The notes under the pieces were generated by a model. It had not been told where the DNA came from and searched no databases. It saw only the letters and a list, made by a program, of their open reading frames with translations. Below are positions 1-9,972 of a DNA stretch of 64,000 bases, piece after piece; position 1 is the first letter of the stretch; each line of letters opens with the position of its first letter. The stretch is from Atopobium massiliense (GTDB lineage: Bacteria > Actinomycetota > Coriobacteriia > Coriobacteriales > Atopobiaceae). Position numbers and translations under genes: made by a program. The stretch lies in NCBI GenBank assembly GCA_900343135.1, contig OPYK01000001.1:62001-126000 (forward strand). The letters are read 5' to 3'.

Positions 1-329
1 GTTGAGGTTGATCCGTGGAGCTCAATGGGTAAAACACTTGCCTGCCCACGTCACTAAGTGAATGTAACGTCATATACGCACACTGTGCGAACTCTCGTGC
101 AGATACTATGAAGCAACGCATGCGCGCGCGTGTTACCCAGCACGTGCGCGTATTGATATGTATTCCTCGTATACCTGCGCATCTTCCCTCTTACACGCGC
201 GCACGCTCACAGCGCAACGACAATTTCCAGGTTACACATGAGTGAGGATACTGTGCACGCGGAAAAATTCTACGTTCCCGCACGGCTAAAACGTGATACT
301 ATAACTTCTGCAATAACGCACATGCATTT
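1..329. other. Intergenic region upstream of tRNA-Pro
   Basis: No gene could be supported here. An 18-codon open frame ends at a TAA at 57 and could be the tail of a plus-strand gene entering the window, but it is too short to judge. The rest is rich in alternating gcgc/tgcg words. A TACTAT at 297-302 could be the -10 element of the tRNA-Pro promoter, but no good -35 element pairs with it. Confidence 0.4.
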
Positions 330-406
<77 letters not shown>

Positions 407-551
407 TGTTTTTCTTGGTCTCAATCCTATTATGCAGTAATGCAACAACCATTCAAAAATCTCTGTACAAAAAAATAGTCCTTTATGCGTGGTGCTTACT
501 TCCACCAAACACGCATATGCCTTACGCAAAGCCACCTACCTGTGCTACAAC

Positions 552-2558
552 CTACGCGTTTTTCGTAAACTGTGCTTGAAAAAGCTCATAATATGCCCCG
601 CGTGCACGCATAAGCTGCGCATGAGAGCCCTTTTCGATAATACGTCCCTTATCAAGCATAAGAATAGTATCGGCATTCATAATGGTGGATAAGCGATGAG
701 CAACAACAATAGAGGTTCTATCACGCATAAGCGTATCGAACGCCGCCTGCACAATATGTTCGCTTCGTACGTCAACATTGCTGGTAGCTTCGTCGAGAAG
801 CAATAAATCCGGGTTTGCCAAAAGTGCACGCGCAATACAAATAAGCTGTATTTGCCCTGCTGATAGCGTGGTATGAAGAGGATCGATAATTGTATCAAAG
901 CCGTAGGGTAGCTGCATAATGGTAGTATACGCACCAAGGGTTTTAGCTGCAGAAATAAGTTCCGCGCGAGAAATACCGCTGCACCCATACGTCATATTAT
1001 CGGCAACGCTCATGTGCATAAGCGCACTTTCCTGCGAAACGAGTGCGATGTTCTGGCGTAGCTGCTTGCGCGAAAGCGCCGTAATGTTTTGACCTTTGTA
1101 ATACACGCTTCCCTTTTGCGGCACAATAAAGCGCACAAGCAAGCTCAGCAGCGTTGTTTTGCCCGATCCTGTGTGTCCCACAATAGCAAGATGCTCACCT
1201 TGCTTTACTTCAAACGATATATCGCTGAGTACCGGCACCTGCGGTGTATATGAAAAACTCACGCTATCAAATTGTACACACGCCGATGAAGATGGCACTG
1301 GCTGTGCATCGGTAGCTCCAGCAGCTCCAGCCGCTGCAGCTACATCAGTCGCACGTGGGCTGCCAAGAGGATCACCCAAACGGGTTGTCTCGGGCGAATC
1401 TTCGCAGGCAGCTCGCTCATACTGCGCAAGTGCACACAGACGCCTCAGCGACGCTGTGGCAGCTTGCATAACGCTTACCGTTGCGGATAGCTCATAGGCA
1501 GGTTTCATCATTTGCTGCGCATACGTTAAAAACGCAATAAGGCTACCAATACTTAAGTTAACCGCGATGCCAAACGGCGCAGCGTTAGTAATAATAAAAT
1601 ACCCACCAATGGCCACAATAGCAGCATAAAGCAGGTTATTGATGAGGCGCGTTGTAGGATTAGAAAGCGAACTTACAAATTGAGCGCGCATGCCCGCCTC
1701 ATACATAGCTGCATTTTTCCTGGTAAACACAGCCATGCGCGAAGCGCCGAGGCGAAATGCACGAAACAGTCCACGCGCGGCAATAGATTCGTCGATAAAC
1801 GAGTTAAGCGCGCCTTGTAGATTTTGGTTTTCTGAGAAGTGCGCCTGCGCGCGGCGCATGATGGTAAGGTTTGCCCACACTAAACTTGGCATAAGCAGCA
1901 GCATGCATACTGCCATAACAAGTGATATGTGCGCCATGCATGCCCAGCCCGCAACAAGCGTAATTACCCCGCTCATAAGCTGGTAGCTGCCTTGCAGCAA
2001 CCCATCACCAAACGTTTCACAATCAACAAGGAGTCTACTATGAATGTCAGCTTGAATACCGCCCGAAAGGTCGCTCATGGGCAAGCGGTCGATAGGAGCA
2101 ATAAGCCTACGCCTAAGCGCACAAACAAGCTGCGAACATGTGCGCGCACACAGACGCGACGATATCCACATACACGCGCTCGAGCAACATATGCACACCA
2201 ATAGACGCGCAAGCTCAGCTTGCGGCTGTGTGGCAGATACGATTTTGTGCGCAGGTGCAATACTGTCGATAAGCACGCCAATGCTTACAGGAATATATAA
2301 ACTTGCAGCCACACTGATGCAGCAAAAAAGCGCGACAAACGCAAGCTGCGTGCGATAACAAACAAGCTGCTTGGCTAAAAATGTCATGCAATCTATTGTT
2401 GAAATAGATGCAAAAAGCGCACGGGTGTGAAGGTTTGTTTCGCTGCGTGTAGACGTGGTCGTGTCCGTTTTGTCGCTAAGCGAATGCTGTGCTTCGGCAT
2501 GCTGCGCCGTTTGAATAACACTTGCTGTAGAGCCTGCTGCAATATAGGGATTAGCCAC
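552..2558 (-). CDS. Heterodimeric ABC exporter, subunit with canonical catalytic glutamate
   Basis: This 668-aa protein has a type IV ABC exporter layout: an N-terminal transmembrane region of about six helices, unusually rich in cysteine, then a C-terminal nucleotide-binding domain. The domain shows Walker A GHTGSGKTT, a variant signature LSAGQ, Walker B LLLLDEATS with the catalytic Glu, and the H-loop in AHRLS. The GTG start at 2558 was chosen because AAGGAGG lies six bases before it; the longer frame to 2579 would swallow that site. It overlaps the partner gene by 8 bases, so translation is probably coupled. It probably pairs with the upstream subunit as a heterodimer at the cytoplasmic membrane. 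The substrate (drug, lipid or peptide) cannot be read from sequence. Confidence 0.88.
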   Translation of the reverse strand: MANPYIAAGSTASVIQTAQHAEAQHSLSDKTDTTTSTRSETNLHTRALFASISTIDCMTFLAKQLVCYRTQLAFVALFCCISVAASLYIPVSIGVLIDSIAPAHKIVSATQPQAELARLLVCICCSSACMWISSRLCARTCSQLVCALRRRLIAPIDRLPMSDLSGGIQADIHSRLLVDCETFGDGLLQGSYQLMSGVITLVAGWACMAHISLVMAVCMLLLMPSLVWANLTIMRRAQAHFSENQNLQGALNSFIDESIAARGLFRAFRLGASRMAVFTRKNAAMYEAGMRAQFVSSLSNPTTRLINNLLYAAIVAIGGYFIITNAAPFGIAVNLSIGSLIAFLTYAQQMMKPAYELSATVSVMQAATASLRRLCALAQYERAACEDSPETTRLGDPLGSPRATDVAAAAGAAGATDAQPVPSSSACVQFDSVSFSYTPQVPVLSDISFEVKQGEHLAIVGHTGSGKTTLLSLLVRFIVPQKGSVYYKGQNITALSRKQLRQNIALVSQESALMHMSVADNMTYGCSGISRAELISAAKTLGAYTTIMQLPYGFDTIIDPLHTTLSAGQIQLICIARALLANPDLLLLDEATSNVDVRSEHIVQAAFDTLMRDRTSIVVAHRLSTIMNADTILMLDKGRIIEKGSHAQLMRARGAYYELFQAQFTKNA

Positions 2559-4560
2559 GACACACCTCCTTACCTGCATGTGGTTCGTTTACTGCTAACG
2601 AAGCTGAGCCCATGTAGGTATAGCCGCACAGTTCACGATAGAGCGACGAGTGCTCTAGGAGCTCTTCATGCGTGCCCTGCGCGCATATCGAACCATTATT
2701 AAGCACAATAATGGTGTGTGCGTGCTGCACATCTTGCACGTGCGACGACGCAAATAGTACCAGTCGCTCTTGTGCCAATTCATATAACGACTCAAGTACC
2801 TGCGCCGATACCTTAGCATCAAGCGCACTTGTACAATCGTCGAGAAGCAGCACCTTTGCAGGGCGTATAAACGCGCGTGCAAGACACAAACGCTGAATTT
2901 GCCCTCCCGAAAATTGTCGCGAATGCGCAGGTATATAGGTGTGTAAGCCAGAGTCCAACGAGCTCACAATTTCATCGGCACGCGCTGCAGCAAGCGCGTG
3001 TGCAATTTCTTCATCGCTGGCATCGGGCGCGCGAAGGCATATGTTATCTTTAATGCTTCCCTCTATAAGCTGAGGTTGTTGAGAAATAAGGCAGAACGCC
3101 GCGCGGTACTCATCATCTAATAGCGCCGAAGCAGCACAGCCCCCATAGAGTACCTGACCACAGCGCGGCTCAATAAGCCCAGCGCACAAAGCCAAAAAGG
3201 TAGATTTACCGCTCCCAACAGGGCCTACAACACCGCATAGCCCACTACGAGGAAACGTGCAGGAAATGTTTGAAAGTGCAGGTAGTACATGGTGTTCCAA
3301 AGAACCCTGCAAAGAAGGTGCCGAGGCAGGCTGCCCCGGCGTGTTGTTGAAAGAGGATGCATCATTACAAAACGTATTGTGGTGTGCAAAGGCAGAAGGC
3401 GCATACCACACACTGCAGCATTCAAGCGCAAGCGTATCAGGCTGTAAAGACGCGGCGTGCGGCGTGGGTTGGTTGAGCGGCTCGGACGATGCGGGTTTTT
3501 CAACAGATAGCGAAGCGCGTGCTGGCCGTGTGTGCAACGATGCAAGTACGTTTTCAATACGCTGCGCACTTGCATAACCGCGCGAGAGCAATACCAGCAA
3601 ATTTGCAATATAAATAATGGCAAAGCAGGTTTGTGTCATGTAGTTAATAAGGCACACAAGCATGCCCTGCGAAATAGGAGCAAGCGATATTAGAGAAAAT
3701 ATGTCCGCAACACCGCCAGCAACACCAATAGAAGACGCGCCAATCTGAGCGACTACCGCACCTGCGTTGGCACCTGCGGCGAGCCACAACATGCAGCATA
3801 TACCTGCATTCATAACAAAAAACGTAAGCGGAGACAACATGGTTGAGAGGCGCGCTGAAGCGTAGAGTTGTGCAGTGTAGTCGCTATTTGCCTGTATGAG
3901 CGACGCGAGCTCACCTTTTTGCGTATTGCTCATACGAATAAGCCCCTGCGCGCGCAAAAATTGCAGCGTATAGGTGCTTACGTTGTCTTGCATACGCTGC
4001 GTGCGCCCAAACGCGCGCGCCATAAGACGCATTACCGCCCAAAAAAGTGCACAGACAAGCGCCACGCACACAAGCATGATTGAAGCAAGTTGCGCATGCA
4101 CAAAAAAGGCAGAAATAAGCGACATTACAACCAGCAATGGACAGCGAATGAGTTGACGTATGGCAAGTGCACAAGCAAGCTGCAGCTGATTAGTATCGGA
4201 CATACACGCGTTAAGAAGCGTTGCATGAGAAAACCGCGAAGATTCTGCACCTTGTTGATTGAGTATGCCACAAAGCACATCGCGGCGTATATCCGCAGCT
4301 AAACGCTGTGATGTGCGCGCGGCAACATACTGGCACACCAGCGTACAGCAATAACTAATGCCCGCACATACCACCAGAAGCACGCAATATACCTGGGCAG
4401 ATGCACTATTATGCGTAGCTATGGCGTCGTCGATAAGACGCGCAATAATAAGCGGTGTAATAATTTCGAACACAACTTCAATAGCTTTACCAACCATACC
4501 GCCAAACGCCAATGGCAGATACGGGCGCATATGTGCGCGAATATTGGATAGTTTGCTCAA
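2551..4560 (-). CDS. Heterodimeric ABC exporter, subunit with degenerate Walker B
   Basis: This is the upstream half of the exporter pair: a transmembrane region followed by a nucleotide-binding domain with Walker A GPVGSGKST, signature FSGGQ and Walker B VLLLDDCTSALD. Asp stands where the catalytic Glu is expected. In known heterodimers such as BmrC/BmrD and TM287/288 one subunit carries such a substitution, so this one probably forms the ATP site that hydrolyses poorly. A linker of about 70 residues rich in Ser, Ala and Pro separates membrane and ATPase parts. The TTG start at 4560 follows GAAGG at good spacing; an in-frame TTG at 4599 lacks a ribosome binding site. It overlaps the downstream partner. 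Confidence 0.86.
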   Translation of the reverse strand: MSKLSNIRAHMRPYLPLAFGGMVGKAIEVVFEIITPLIIARLIDDAIATHNSASAQVYCVLLVVCAGISYCCTLVCQYVAARTSQRLAADIRRDVLCGILNQQGAESSRFSHATLLNACMSDTNQLQLACALAIRQLIRCPLLVVMSLISAFFVHAQLASIMLVCVALVCALFWAVMRLMARAFGRTQRMQDNVSTYTLQFLRAQGLIRMSNTQKGELASLIQANSDYTAQLYASARLSTMLSPLTFFVMNAGICCMLWLAAGANAGAVVAQIGASSIGVAGGVADIFSLISLAPISQGMLVCLINYMTQTCFAIIYIANLLVLLSRGYASAQRIENVLASLHTRPARASLSVEKPASSEPLNQPTPHAASLQPDTLALECCSVWYAPSAFAHHNTFCNDASSFNNTPGQPASAPSLQGSLEHHVLPALSNISCTFPRSGLCGVVGPVGSGKSTFLALCAGLIEPRCGQVLYGGCAASALLDDEYRAAFCLISQQPQLIEGSIKDNICLRAPDASDEEIAHALAAARADEIVSSLDSGLHTYIPAHSRQFSGGQIQRLCLARAFIRPAKVLLLDDCTSALDAKVSAQVLESLYELAQERLVLFASSHVQDVQHAHTIIVLNNGSICAQGTHEELLEHSSLYRELCGYTYMGSASLAVNEPHAGKEVCRG

Positions 4561-4729
4561 AACATACACCTTCTTTCGATGGTAGTACGCATAACCCAAA
4601 TTTCATTGCTGTAAGACATACCAAACAACGCGTCTCTAGCTAAATTGCTCAAAAGGGCTGCTGGTAAACCCACTTAAATCGGCGGTATACAATGCGGCGA
4701 TGGGGCATGCATACCAAGATGATATACAC

Positions 4730-6556
4730 CTATTCGTCAAGCATGCACGCAAGCTCAAGCCACTCGTCTTCTACCTGCTGTTTTTCTTGCTGTGCGGCTT
4801 CAAGCTCCGATTGAAGGCGGGCAAGCTTTTCTGCACACGTGGGATCGCACGATAGCATGTCTTCTTTAATAGCATCAACACGCTCTTGCAATTTTGGTAA
4901 TTTTCTATCGAGTTTATCGTAGCGTTTTTTGCGCTCAAATCGCAGCTGTGCAGCAGATTTTGCGGGCGCATCATCGCACGCGGCAGCACGTTTCGAAGAC
5001 GCGGCTGCGGAAGTAGTTGCAGCAGTGGTTGCAGGCTGTGCAGTGGATGTATCAGCCGACTCAACAAGTCGCATAAATTCATCAACACCGCCAGGCAGAT
5101 GCCGAATAGTGCCATCCATCAGCGCGTACACATCGTCACACACACGCTCAACCAAATGCCTATCATGACTCACCAAGATAAGCGTACCTACCCAGCCGTC
5201 AAGCAAATCCTCAATACATGCAAGCATATCGCAATCGAGGTCGTTTCCTGGCTCGTCAAGCACAAGCACATTTGGTTTGCCAATAAGACACATGAGAATG
5301 GCAAGCTTACGCTGCTGGCCACCTGACAAATCTTGAATACGACTTGCAAGCTCATTGTGATTAAAGCCAAGACGCAAAAAAAGCTGCTCGGGAGTATAGC
5401 GTTTATCTTCGAGCACAATTGATTGCGCACCTAATCCAAGCACCTGCGCGCAGGTTTGCGTTTGTTTATCGTCAAAATAATGAAGCCGCTGATCAACAAT
5501 ACCAAGCACCACCGATTTACCAACCGTTACAATGCCGCTTGTAGGCATATCTTCCTTACACATAAGCGACAGCAAAGTTGATTTACCCGAGCCGTTGTTG
5601 CCCAAAATACCAATACGCTCACCTGGTCCTATAAGCCAAGAGATATCGCGGAGCACCGACGTTGTGCCAAACGATTTACTCACATGTTCGAGGGTAAACA
5701 CCACTTTACCAAGCCGGCTTTGAGCCTGCGCTTGAAGCGTGAGCGTATCGCGCACCGGTGGATCTTTTTCAATGAGAGAAAGCGCGGCATCGACACGAAA
5801 TTTGGGCTTTGACGTGCGTGCTTTTGCACCGTGCGCAAGCCAGTTTAACTCTTTTCGTAGCATATTTTGATGCTTTGTCCAGCTTGCTTGTGCCATGGCT
5901 TCACGCTCGCAGCGCTGCTGTACATACGCGCTAAACCCACCGTCGTATGCATCGATAGTACCATCATGCACTTCCCAAATATGATGCGCTACCTCGTCCA
6001 AAAACCAGCGGTCGTGCGTAACCACAACAAGCGACATTTGAGAGGTTGCCTGCTGCGTTTGCACGTATTCGCTCAGCCAATAAATAGTATGCATATCCAG
6101 GTGGTTTGTAGGCTCATCTAACAACAGCACATCCCAGGTAGACATAAGCACGCGCGCCAAATCGCAGCGGCGACGCTGACCACCCGAGAGTGTGCCTATC
6201 GGGGCATCCCAAGCAATATCGTGCAACAGAGCACGTTGAATAGCACGCTTTTTTGGGTCTTGCGCCCACTCATAGTCGGCAACAGACCCCAGCACACAGG
6301 CGCGAACGAGCATGTCGTCACTAAACGCATCGTGTTGCGCAAGGTAGCCAATATGAAGGTTATTACGATACACAACGTCGCCCGAATCGCACATAAGCGT
6401 ACCCGAAAGAATATCGAGTAAGGTAGATTTACCAGAGCCGTTATTGCCCACAACACCAATGCACTCACCTTTAGAAACGCCAAACGACTGACGCACAAAA
6501 ATTGGTTTACTTGCACGCTCAAGGCTTATGTTTTCGCAGCTAATGTATGGTGTCAT
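4730..6556 (-). CDS. ABC-F family ATPase, Uup-like
   Basis: This soluble 608-aa protein has two ABC domains in tandem and no membrane segments, the ABC-F layout. Domain 1 has GNNGSGKST, LSGGQRRR and [11 protein letters not shown]. Domain 2 has GNNGSGKST, LSGGQQRK and VLDEPGNDLD. A charged C-terminal coiled coil of about 70 residues follows an Ala/Thr/Ser-rich linker, as in Uup. ABC-F proteins bind the ribosomal E site and rescue or tune stalled ribosomes; some protect from antibiotics. The Gly in DEPGNDLD replaces the usual Thr. Its start overlaps the 3' end of coaBC by 17 bases, suggesting co-expression. An antibiotic-resistance role is possible but not shown. Confidence 0.85.
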   Translation of the reverse strand: MTPYISCENISLERASKPIFVRQSFGVSKGECIGVVGNNGSGKSTLLDILSGTLMCDSGDVVYRNNLHIGYLAQHDAFSDDMLVRACVLGSVADYEWAQDPKKRAIQRALLHDIAWDAPIGTLSGGQRRRCDLARVLMSTWDVLLLDEPTNHLDMHTIYWLSEYVQTQQATSQMSLVVVTHDRWFLDEVAHHIWEVHDGTIDAYDGGFSAYVQQRCEREAMAQASWTKHQNMLRKELNWLAHGAKARTSKPKFRVDAALSLIEKDPPVRDTLTLQAQAQSRLGKVVFTLEHVSKSFGTTSVLRDISWLIGPGERIGILGNNGSGKSTLLSLMCKEDMPTSGIVTVGKSVVLGIVDQRLHYFDDKQTQTCAQVLGLGAQSIVLEDKRYTPEQLFLRLGFNHNELASRIQDLSGGQQRKLAILMCLIGKPNVLVLDEPGNDLDCDMLACIEDLLDGWVGTLILVSHDRHLVERVCDDVYALMDGTIRHLPGGVDEFMRLVESADTSTAQPATTAATTSAAASSKRAAACDDAPAKSAAQLRFERKKRYDKLDRKLPKLQERVDAIKEDMLSCDPTCAEKLARLQSELEAAQQEKQQVEDEWLELACMLDE

Positions 6557-7853
6557 GAGATGTCTTTTCCAATGGTGTACCAGGTTGTGCTACTGATGCT
6601 GATGCCACAGGCACGACTGATGCAGCCGGGGATGCTGCACACGCACGTGCAGCTGCCGCAGCGGCGTTTTGGCTTTTATCGGCCACAATATGCGTAAAAA
6701 TGTCGTGCGCAACGTGCGTAAGGTCGGCACAGGGCGCGTGCTCTACCCTATCGGCAAACACGTAACTTACTTTGTTGGTGTCGGAGCCAAAGGTAGACTC
6801 GGCGTGCGACACATCGTTTGCAATCATAAGATTGCATCCTTTACGTGCAAGTTTTTGCTGAGCATACGCAATAACGTCGGTTGTTTCGGCTGCAAAACCC
6901 GCAACATACCCGCAATGCTGACTGCTTATATACTGCAAAATGTCAGGCGCTTTAATAAGGCTTAAGTCGTAGTAAGCACGTTTGTCTTTTTTGATTTTTT
7001 GAGTCTCAACATTTGCAGGCTGCCAATCGGCAACCGCCGCAGTACACACCGCAATAGTCATCGACGAAAGGTAGCGCGTGGTAGCTTCGTACATTTCTTG
7101 AGCGCATATCACATGATCGCAACTGTCACAGGTTGGATATACACAGCTTAAAGGCCCTGCAATAAGATGAACGCGTGCGCCACGCACCCGCGCTGCACGC
7201 ACCAGTGCACAGCCCATTTTGCCTGTTGAGTAGTTGGTTAAGCAGCGCACAGGGTCGAGCGCTTCACGCGTAGGTCCCGCTGTGATAAGCACGTCTTCAC
7301 CCACAAGATCACGCGCCGGACGAAGCGCCAAGCTGTACGTATACAGGGCAATATCTTCGGGATCGGCAAGCTTTCCCGCACCGCTTATGCCGCATGCAAG
7401 CTCGCCTGCATCAGGACCAACTATACACACATCGCGTTTGCGCAGAATGTCAATATTGGATTGTGTTGCAGGGTGTTGCCACATGTGCGTATTCATCGCA
7501 GGCGCTACGCACACGGGAGCTGTTGTTGCAAGCAGTGCAGACGTTGCAATGTTGTCGGCAATGCCATATGCATACTTTGCTATGGTGTTGGCAGTAGCTG
7601 GTACAACGCAGCACACATCAGCCCATCCGGCAAGCTCAATATGAGAAATTGCAGCTGTAGTACAGCTTGTAGATTCGGATACAACAACGTCGTGCCCCGA
7701 CAGCACCGCAAAACTCTTAGGTGCAATAAACTCCGTGGAAGCAGGTGTCATAATAACGCGCACGTCGCACGCAAGCTTTTTGAGCATGCGAACCGTTTCA
7801 AGCGCTTTATAGCCTGCGATACCTCCACAAACAATCATTAAAACATGAATCAT
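6540..7853 (-). CDS. coaBC: Bifunctional phosphopantothenoylcysteine decarboxylase/synthetase
   Basis: CoaBC carries out two coenzyme A steps: joining cysteine to 4'-phosphopantothenate and decarboxylating the product to 4'-phosphopantetheine. The N-terminal flavoprotein CoaC part shows the active His71 in SHIELA, Asn121 in PAMNTHMW and Cys154 in ACGISGAGKL. The CoaB part begins near residue 190 with ITAGPTREALDPVR and STGKMG. The protein is 437 aa, slightly long because of an Ala-rich tail of about 35 residues not typical of the family. AAAGGA precedes the ATG. It overlaps the ABC-F gene downstream. Confidence 0.95.
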   Translation of the reverse strand: MIHVLMIVCGGIAGYKALETVRMLKKLACDVRVIMTPASTEFIAPKSFAVLSGHDVVVSESTSCTTAAISHIELAGWADVCCVVPATANTIAKYAYGIADNIATSALLATTAPVCVAPAMNTHMWQHPATQSNIDILRKRDVCIVGPDAGELACGISGAGKLADPEDIALYTYSLALRPARDLVGEDVLITAGPTREALDPVRCLTNYSTGKMGCALVRAARVRGARVHLIAGPLSCVYPTCDSCDHVICAQEMYEATTRYLSSMTIAVCTAAVADWQPANVETQKIKKDKRAYYDLSLIKAPDILQYISSQHCGYVAGFAAETTDVIAYAQQKLARKGCNLMIANDVSHAESTFGSDTNKVSYVFADRVEHAPCADLTHVAHDIFTHIVADKSQNAAAAAARACAASPAASVVPVASASVAQPGTPLEKTSHDTIH

Positions 7854-7980
7854 AGCGTATCCTTTGAGCGTTGTTGGTATGGGTTATAAATCGGTATGTG
7901 CCGGCAGCTCAATCGTTGTTCTGCTTTGCGCGAGCTCTTGTTTGAAAACTATTCACGCGCGTACAGGCGCAACCTACCAG

Positions 7981-8718
7981 CTATTTATCGGTGTTTGGAG
8001 CATCGGCATCGCTTGGCAAAATAAGGATGCGATGACAATACGGACAGCATGCAATACCATTTGTATTGCGAATTTGATTATACAAACTCGGCTGCAGCTT
8101 AATACGACACACAGTTGGGATATTGCCAACAAGCTCTTCTACTGCCAAGCCCTGAAAACGCGCAGCAGCGTCGTTATATGCACGCATATGTTCATCTGAA
8201 ATTTCGTGCACAAGCTGAACACGTTTTTTCTCAAGTGCATCAAGCGCCTGTTTAATAGCACGTTTATCCTGCTTGTAACTACGGGTTAGGTCTTGTGCTT
8301 GCGCGGCAAGCGTCTGCGCAAGTTTTTGGGCATTTTCCAGGGCTTTTGTACACGTTTGCTGGTGTGCTTTAAGCCCTTTGCGATCAAAACTCAATTTTTC
8401 CTTACGCTTTGCCAAATGTACCAGCTGCGCTTGATCATCTTCTAGGGCACGATAGTCGCTTTTGTGAAGCTTTGTTTGCTCTTTTACCTGCTCAATTTTT
8501 TCCATAGTGGCAGCGTGAGCCGCAGCATTATCGGCAAGCGCACTGGCAGCGTCTTTTGCGTGACCAACCAATATGGTGCATTCTTTTTTGAGTTTACGAG
8601 CTGCTTTTGTGCATGCGTCTAATTTTGCACGTTGAGGCAGATGATCGAGACGGTTTGTATAGCGAAACATCTCGAGATCAATTTCTTGGAGGTGCATAAG
8701 CGCGGTATATTCCTGCAT
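7981..8718 (-). CDS. Coiled-coil protein with C-terminal C4 zinc ribbon (DUF164/zf-RING_7 type)
   Basis: The 245-aa product is mostly a long charged coiled coil (residues about 5-180). A C-terminal segment has the family pattern of a conserved CRIKLQPSLYNQIR stretch and a CPYC pair, recognisable as the DUF164-type zinc ribbon. Members are widespread in Actinobacteria and Firmicutes and are thought to bind nucleic acid or act in RNA processing, but the function is not established. The ATG at 8718 was chosen because AAAGGA sits five bases before it; an in-frame ATG seven codons earlier has no such site. It lies between the cysteine desulfurase gene and coaBC on the same strand. Confidence 0.82.
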   Translation of the reverse strand: MQEYTALMHLQEIDLEMFRYTNRLDHLPQRAKLDACTKAARKLKKECTILVGHAKDAASALADNAAAHAATMEKIEQVKEQTKLHKSDYRALEDDQAQLVHLAKRKEKLSFDRKGLKAHQQTCTKALENAQKLAQTLAAQAQDLTRSYKQDKRAIKQALDALEKKRVQLVHEISDEHMRAYNDAAARFQGLAVEELVGNIPTVCRIKLQPSLYNQIRNTNGIACCPYCHRILILPSDADAPNTDK

Positions 8719-8760
8719 GTAATTCCTTTCATATGGCACACATAATACTACTGGATATGC

Positions 8761-9927
8761 TTATCGCGCGTGGATATTACAAGCAGAATCTATAAACCGT
8801 TGCAGGTCCTGCTTAGATACACGTTCATCAAACGAAATGCGAATACTTCGTGCTGCTTGCTCTTTAGAAAGCCCTTGAGCAACAAACACATGAGAGACGC
8901 CATCTTGCGCCGCGTGAGCAACGCCGCAAGCAGATCCCGAAGAAATGCCAAATCCTAATGCATCGAGCTGTAATACGAGCGTTTGTGCGTCGATACTCTT
9001 GTGCGTAAGCGACACAATACCAGGCAAGCGAAACTCGCCATAAGGAATATCAGAGGTGGGCTCAAACATGCCTGAGTCGCAAAGCTGTTTGGAAACATCG
9101 CGTGCCAATGCTGTTGTTGTTTGTATTGATGAGGCAAGTGCTAAATCGCACTCTGCAGCTGCAGCAGCAAATGCCGACGCCAAACAAACAGCTTGCGTGC
9201 CAGAGCGAAGCGCGGCTTCTTGCCCACCACCATATAGCAATGGAGTAATATGCACGCCGCGGCGTAGCATAAGTGCACCTATGCCCACGTATCCGCCTAT
9301 TTTATGCGCAGATATGGTAACTGCATCAACGTTACTCATCATGAGTGGCACATGGCAAAACGCCTGCACTGCATCGGTGTGCATATAAGCACCGGCATCA
9401 TGCGCTGCATGTGCAATTTCCGATATTGGCATAATAATGCCCGTCTCATTATTGGCATACATGCAGCTTACAAGCGCCACATCATCATCAAGGAGATTTT
9501 CTACTGCAGCAGAAGTAACAACACCGTGCTCATCGGGCGCCGCAAGCGACACGCGAAATCCTGCTTGCGTAAGCATACGCGGCAGCGCAAAAATAGAGTC
9601 ATGTTCAACCTGCGAAATAATAATGCGATCGCGATGCGGGTTTTTAGCACGCATAGCAGCTGCAAGACCTCGAACTGCCCAGTTGTTGGCCTCGGTTGCA
9701 CCCGAACAAAAGTAAAGCTCATGGGGCTTAACATCGGCATGAAAACACGCACACAGCATTTTTCGTGCAACATCAAGCTCACTGCGAGCAAGGCGACCGG
9801 GCGTATGAAGCGAGTTGGGGTTTGCGCCCGCATATGCTGCATCATTATAGCGCGCGAGGGCTTGCCTTGCACACGCACGAACAGGTGCGCTGGCCGCATA
9901 ATCTAAATAGGTATATGGTGATGGCAT
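8761..9927 (-). CDS. Cysteine desulfurase, NifS/IscS family
   Basis: This PLP enzyme removes sulfur from cysteine and passes it as a persulfide to Fe-S cluster or thio-cofactor assembly. Seen in the 388-aa sequence are the class V aminotransferase fold pattern, the PLP pocket SGATEANN and EHDSI, the PLP lysine K209 in SAHKIGG, and the persulfide cysteine C334 in SSGSACG. No iscU or mnmA homologue is adjacent, so whether it feeds Fe-S clusters or tRNA thiolation cannot be told from context. The ribosome binding site AAAGAA is weak. Confidence 0.92.
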   Translation of the reverse strand: MPSPYTYLDYAASAPVRACARQALARYNDAAYAGANPNSLHTPGRLARSELDVARKMLCACFHADVKPHELYFCSGATEANNWAVRGLAAAMRAKNPHRDRIIISQVEHDSIFALPRMLTQAGFRVSLAAPDEHGVVTSAAVENLLDDDVALVSCMYANNETGIIMPISEIAHAAHDAGAYMHTDAVQAFCHVPLMMSNVDAVTISAHKIGGYVGIGALMLRRGVHITPLLYGGGQEAALRSGTQAVCLASAFAAAAAECDLALASSIQTTTALARDVSKQLCDSGMFEPTSDIPYGEFRLPGIVSLTHKSIDAQTLVLQLDALGFGISSGSACGVAHAAQDGVSHVFVAQGLSKEQAARSIRISFDERVSKQDLQRFIDSACNIHAR

Positions 9928-9972
9928 ATCAAATCATTCTTTCAACATCTCACACGGTACACACACGACGCG

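Noticed and set aside
1-57. Possible 3' end of a plus-strand gene
   Set aside because: Only 18 codons before a stop, with no recognisable family. An open stretch this short is expected by chance.
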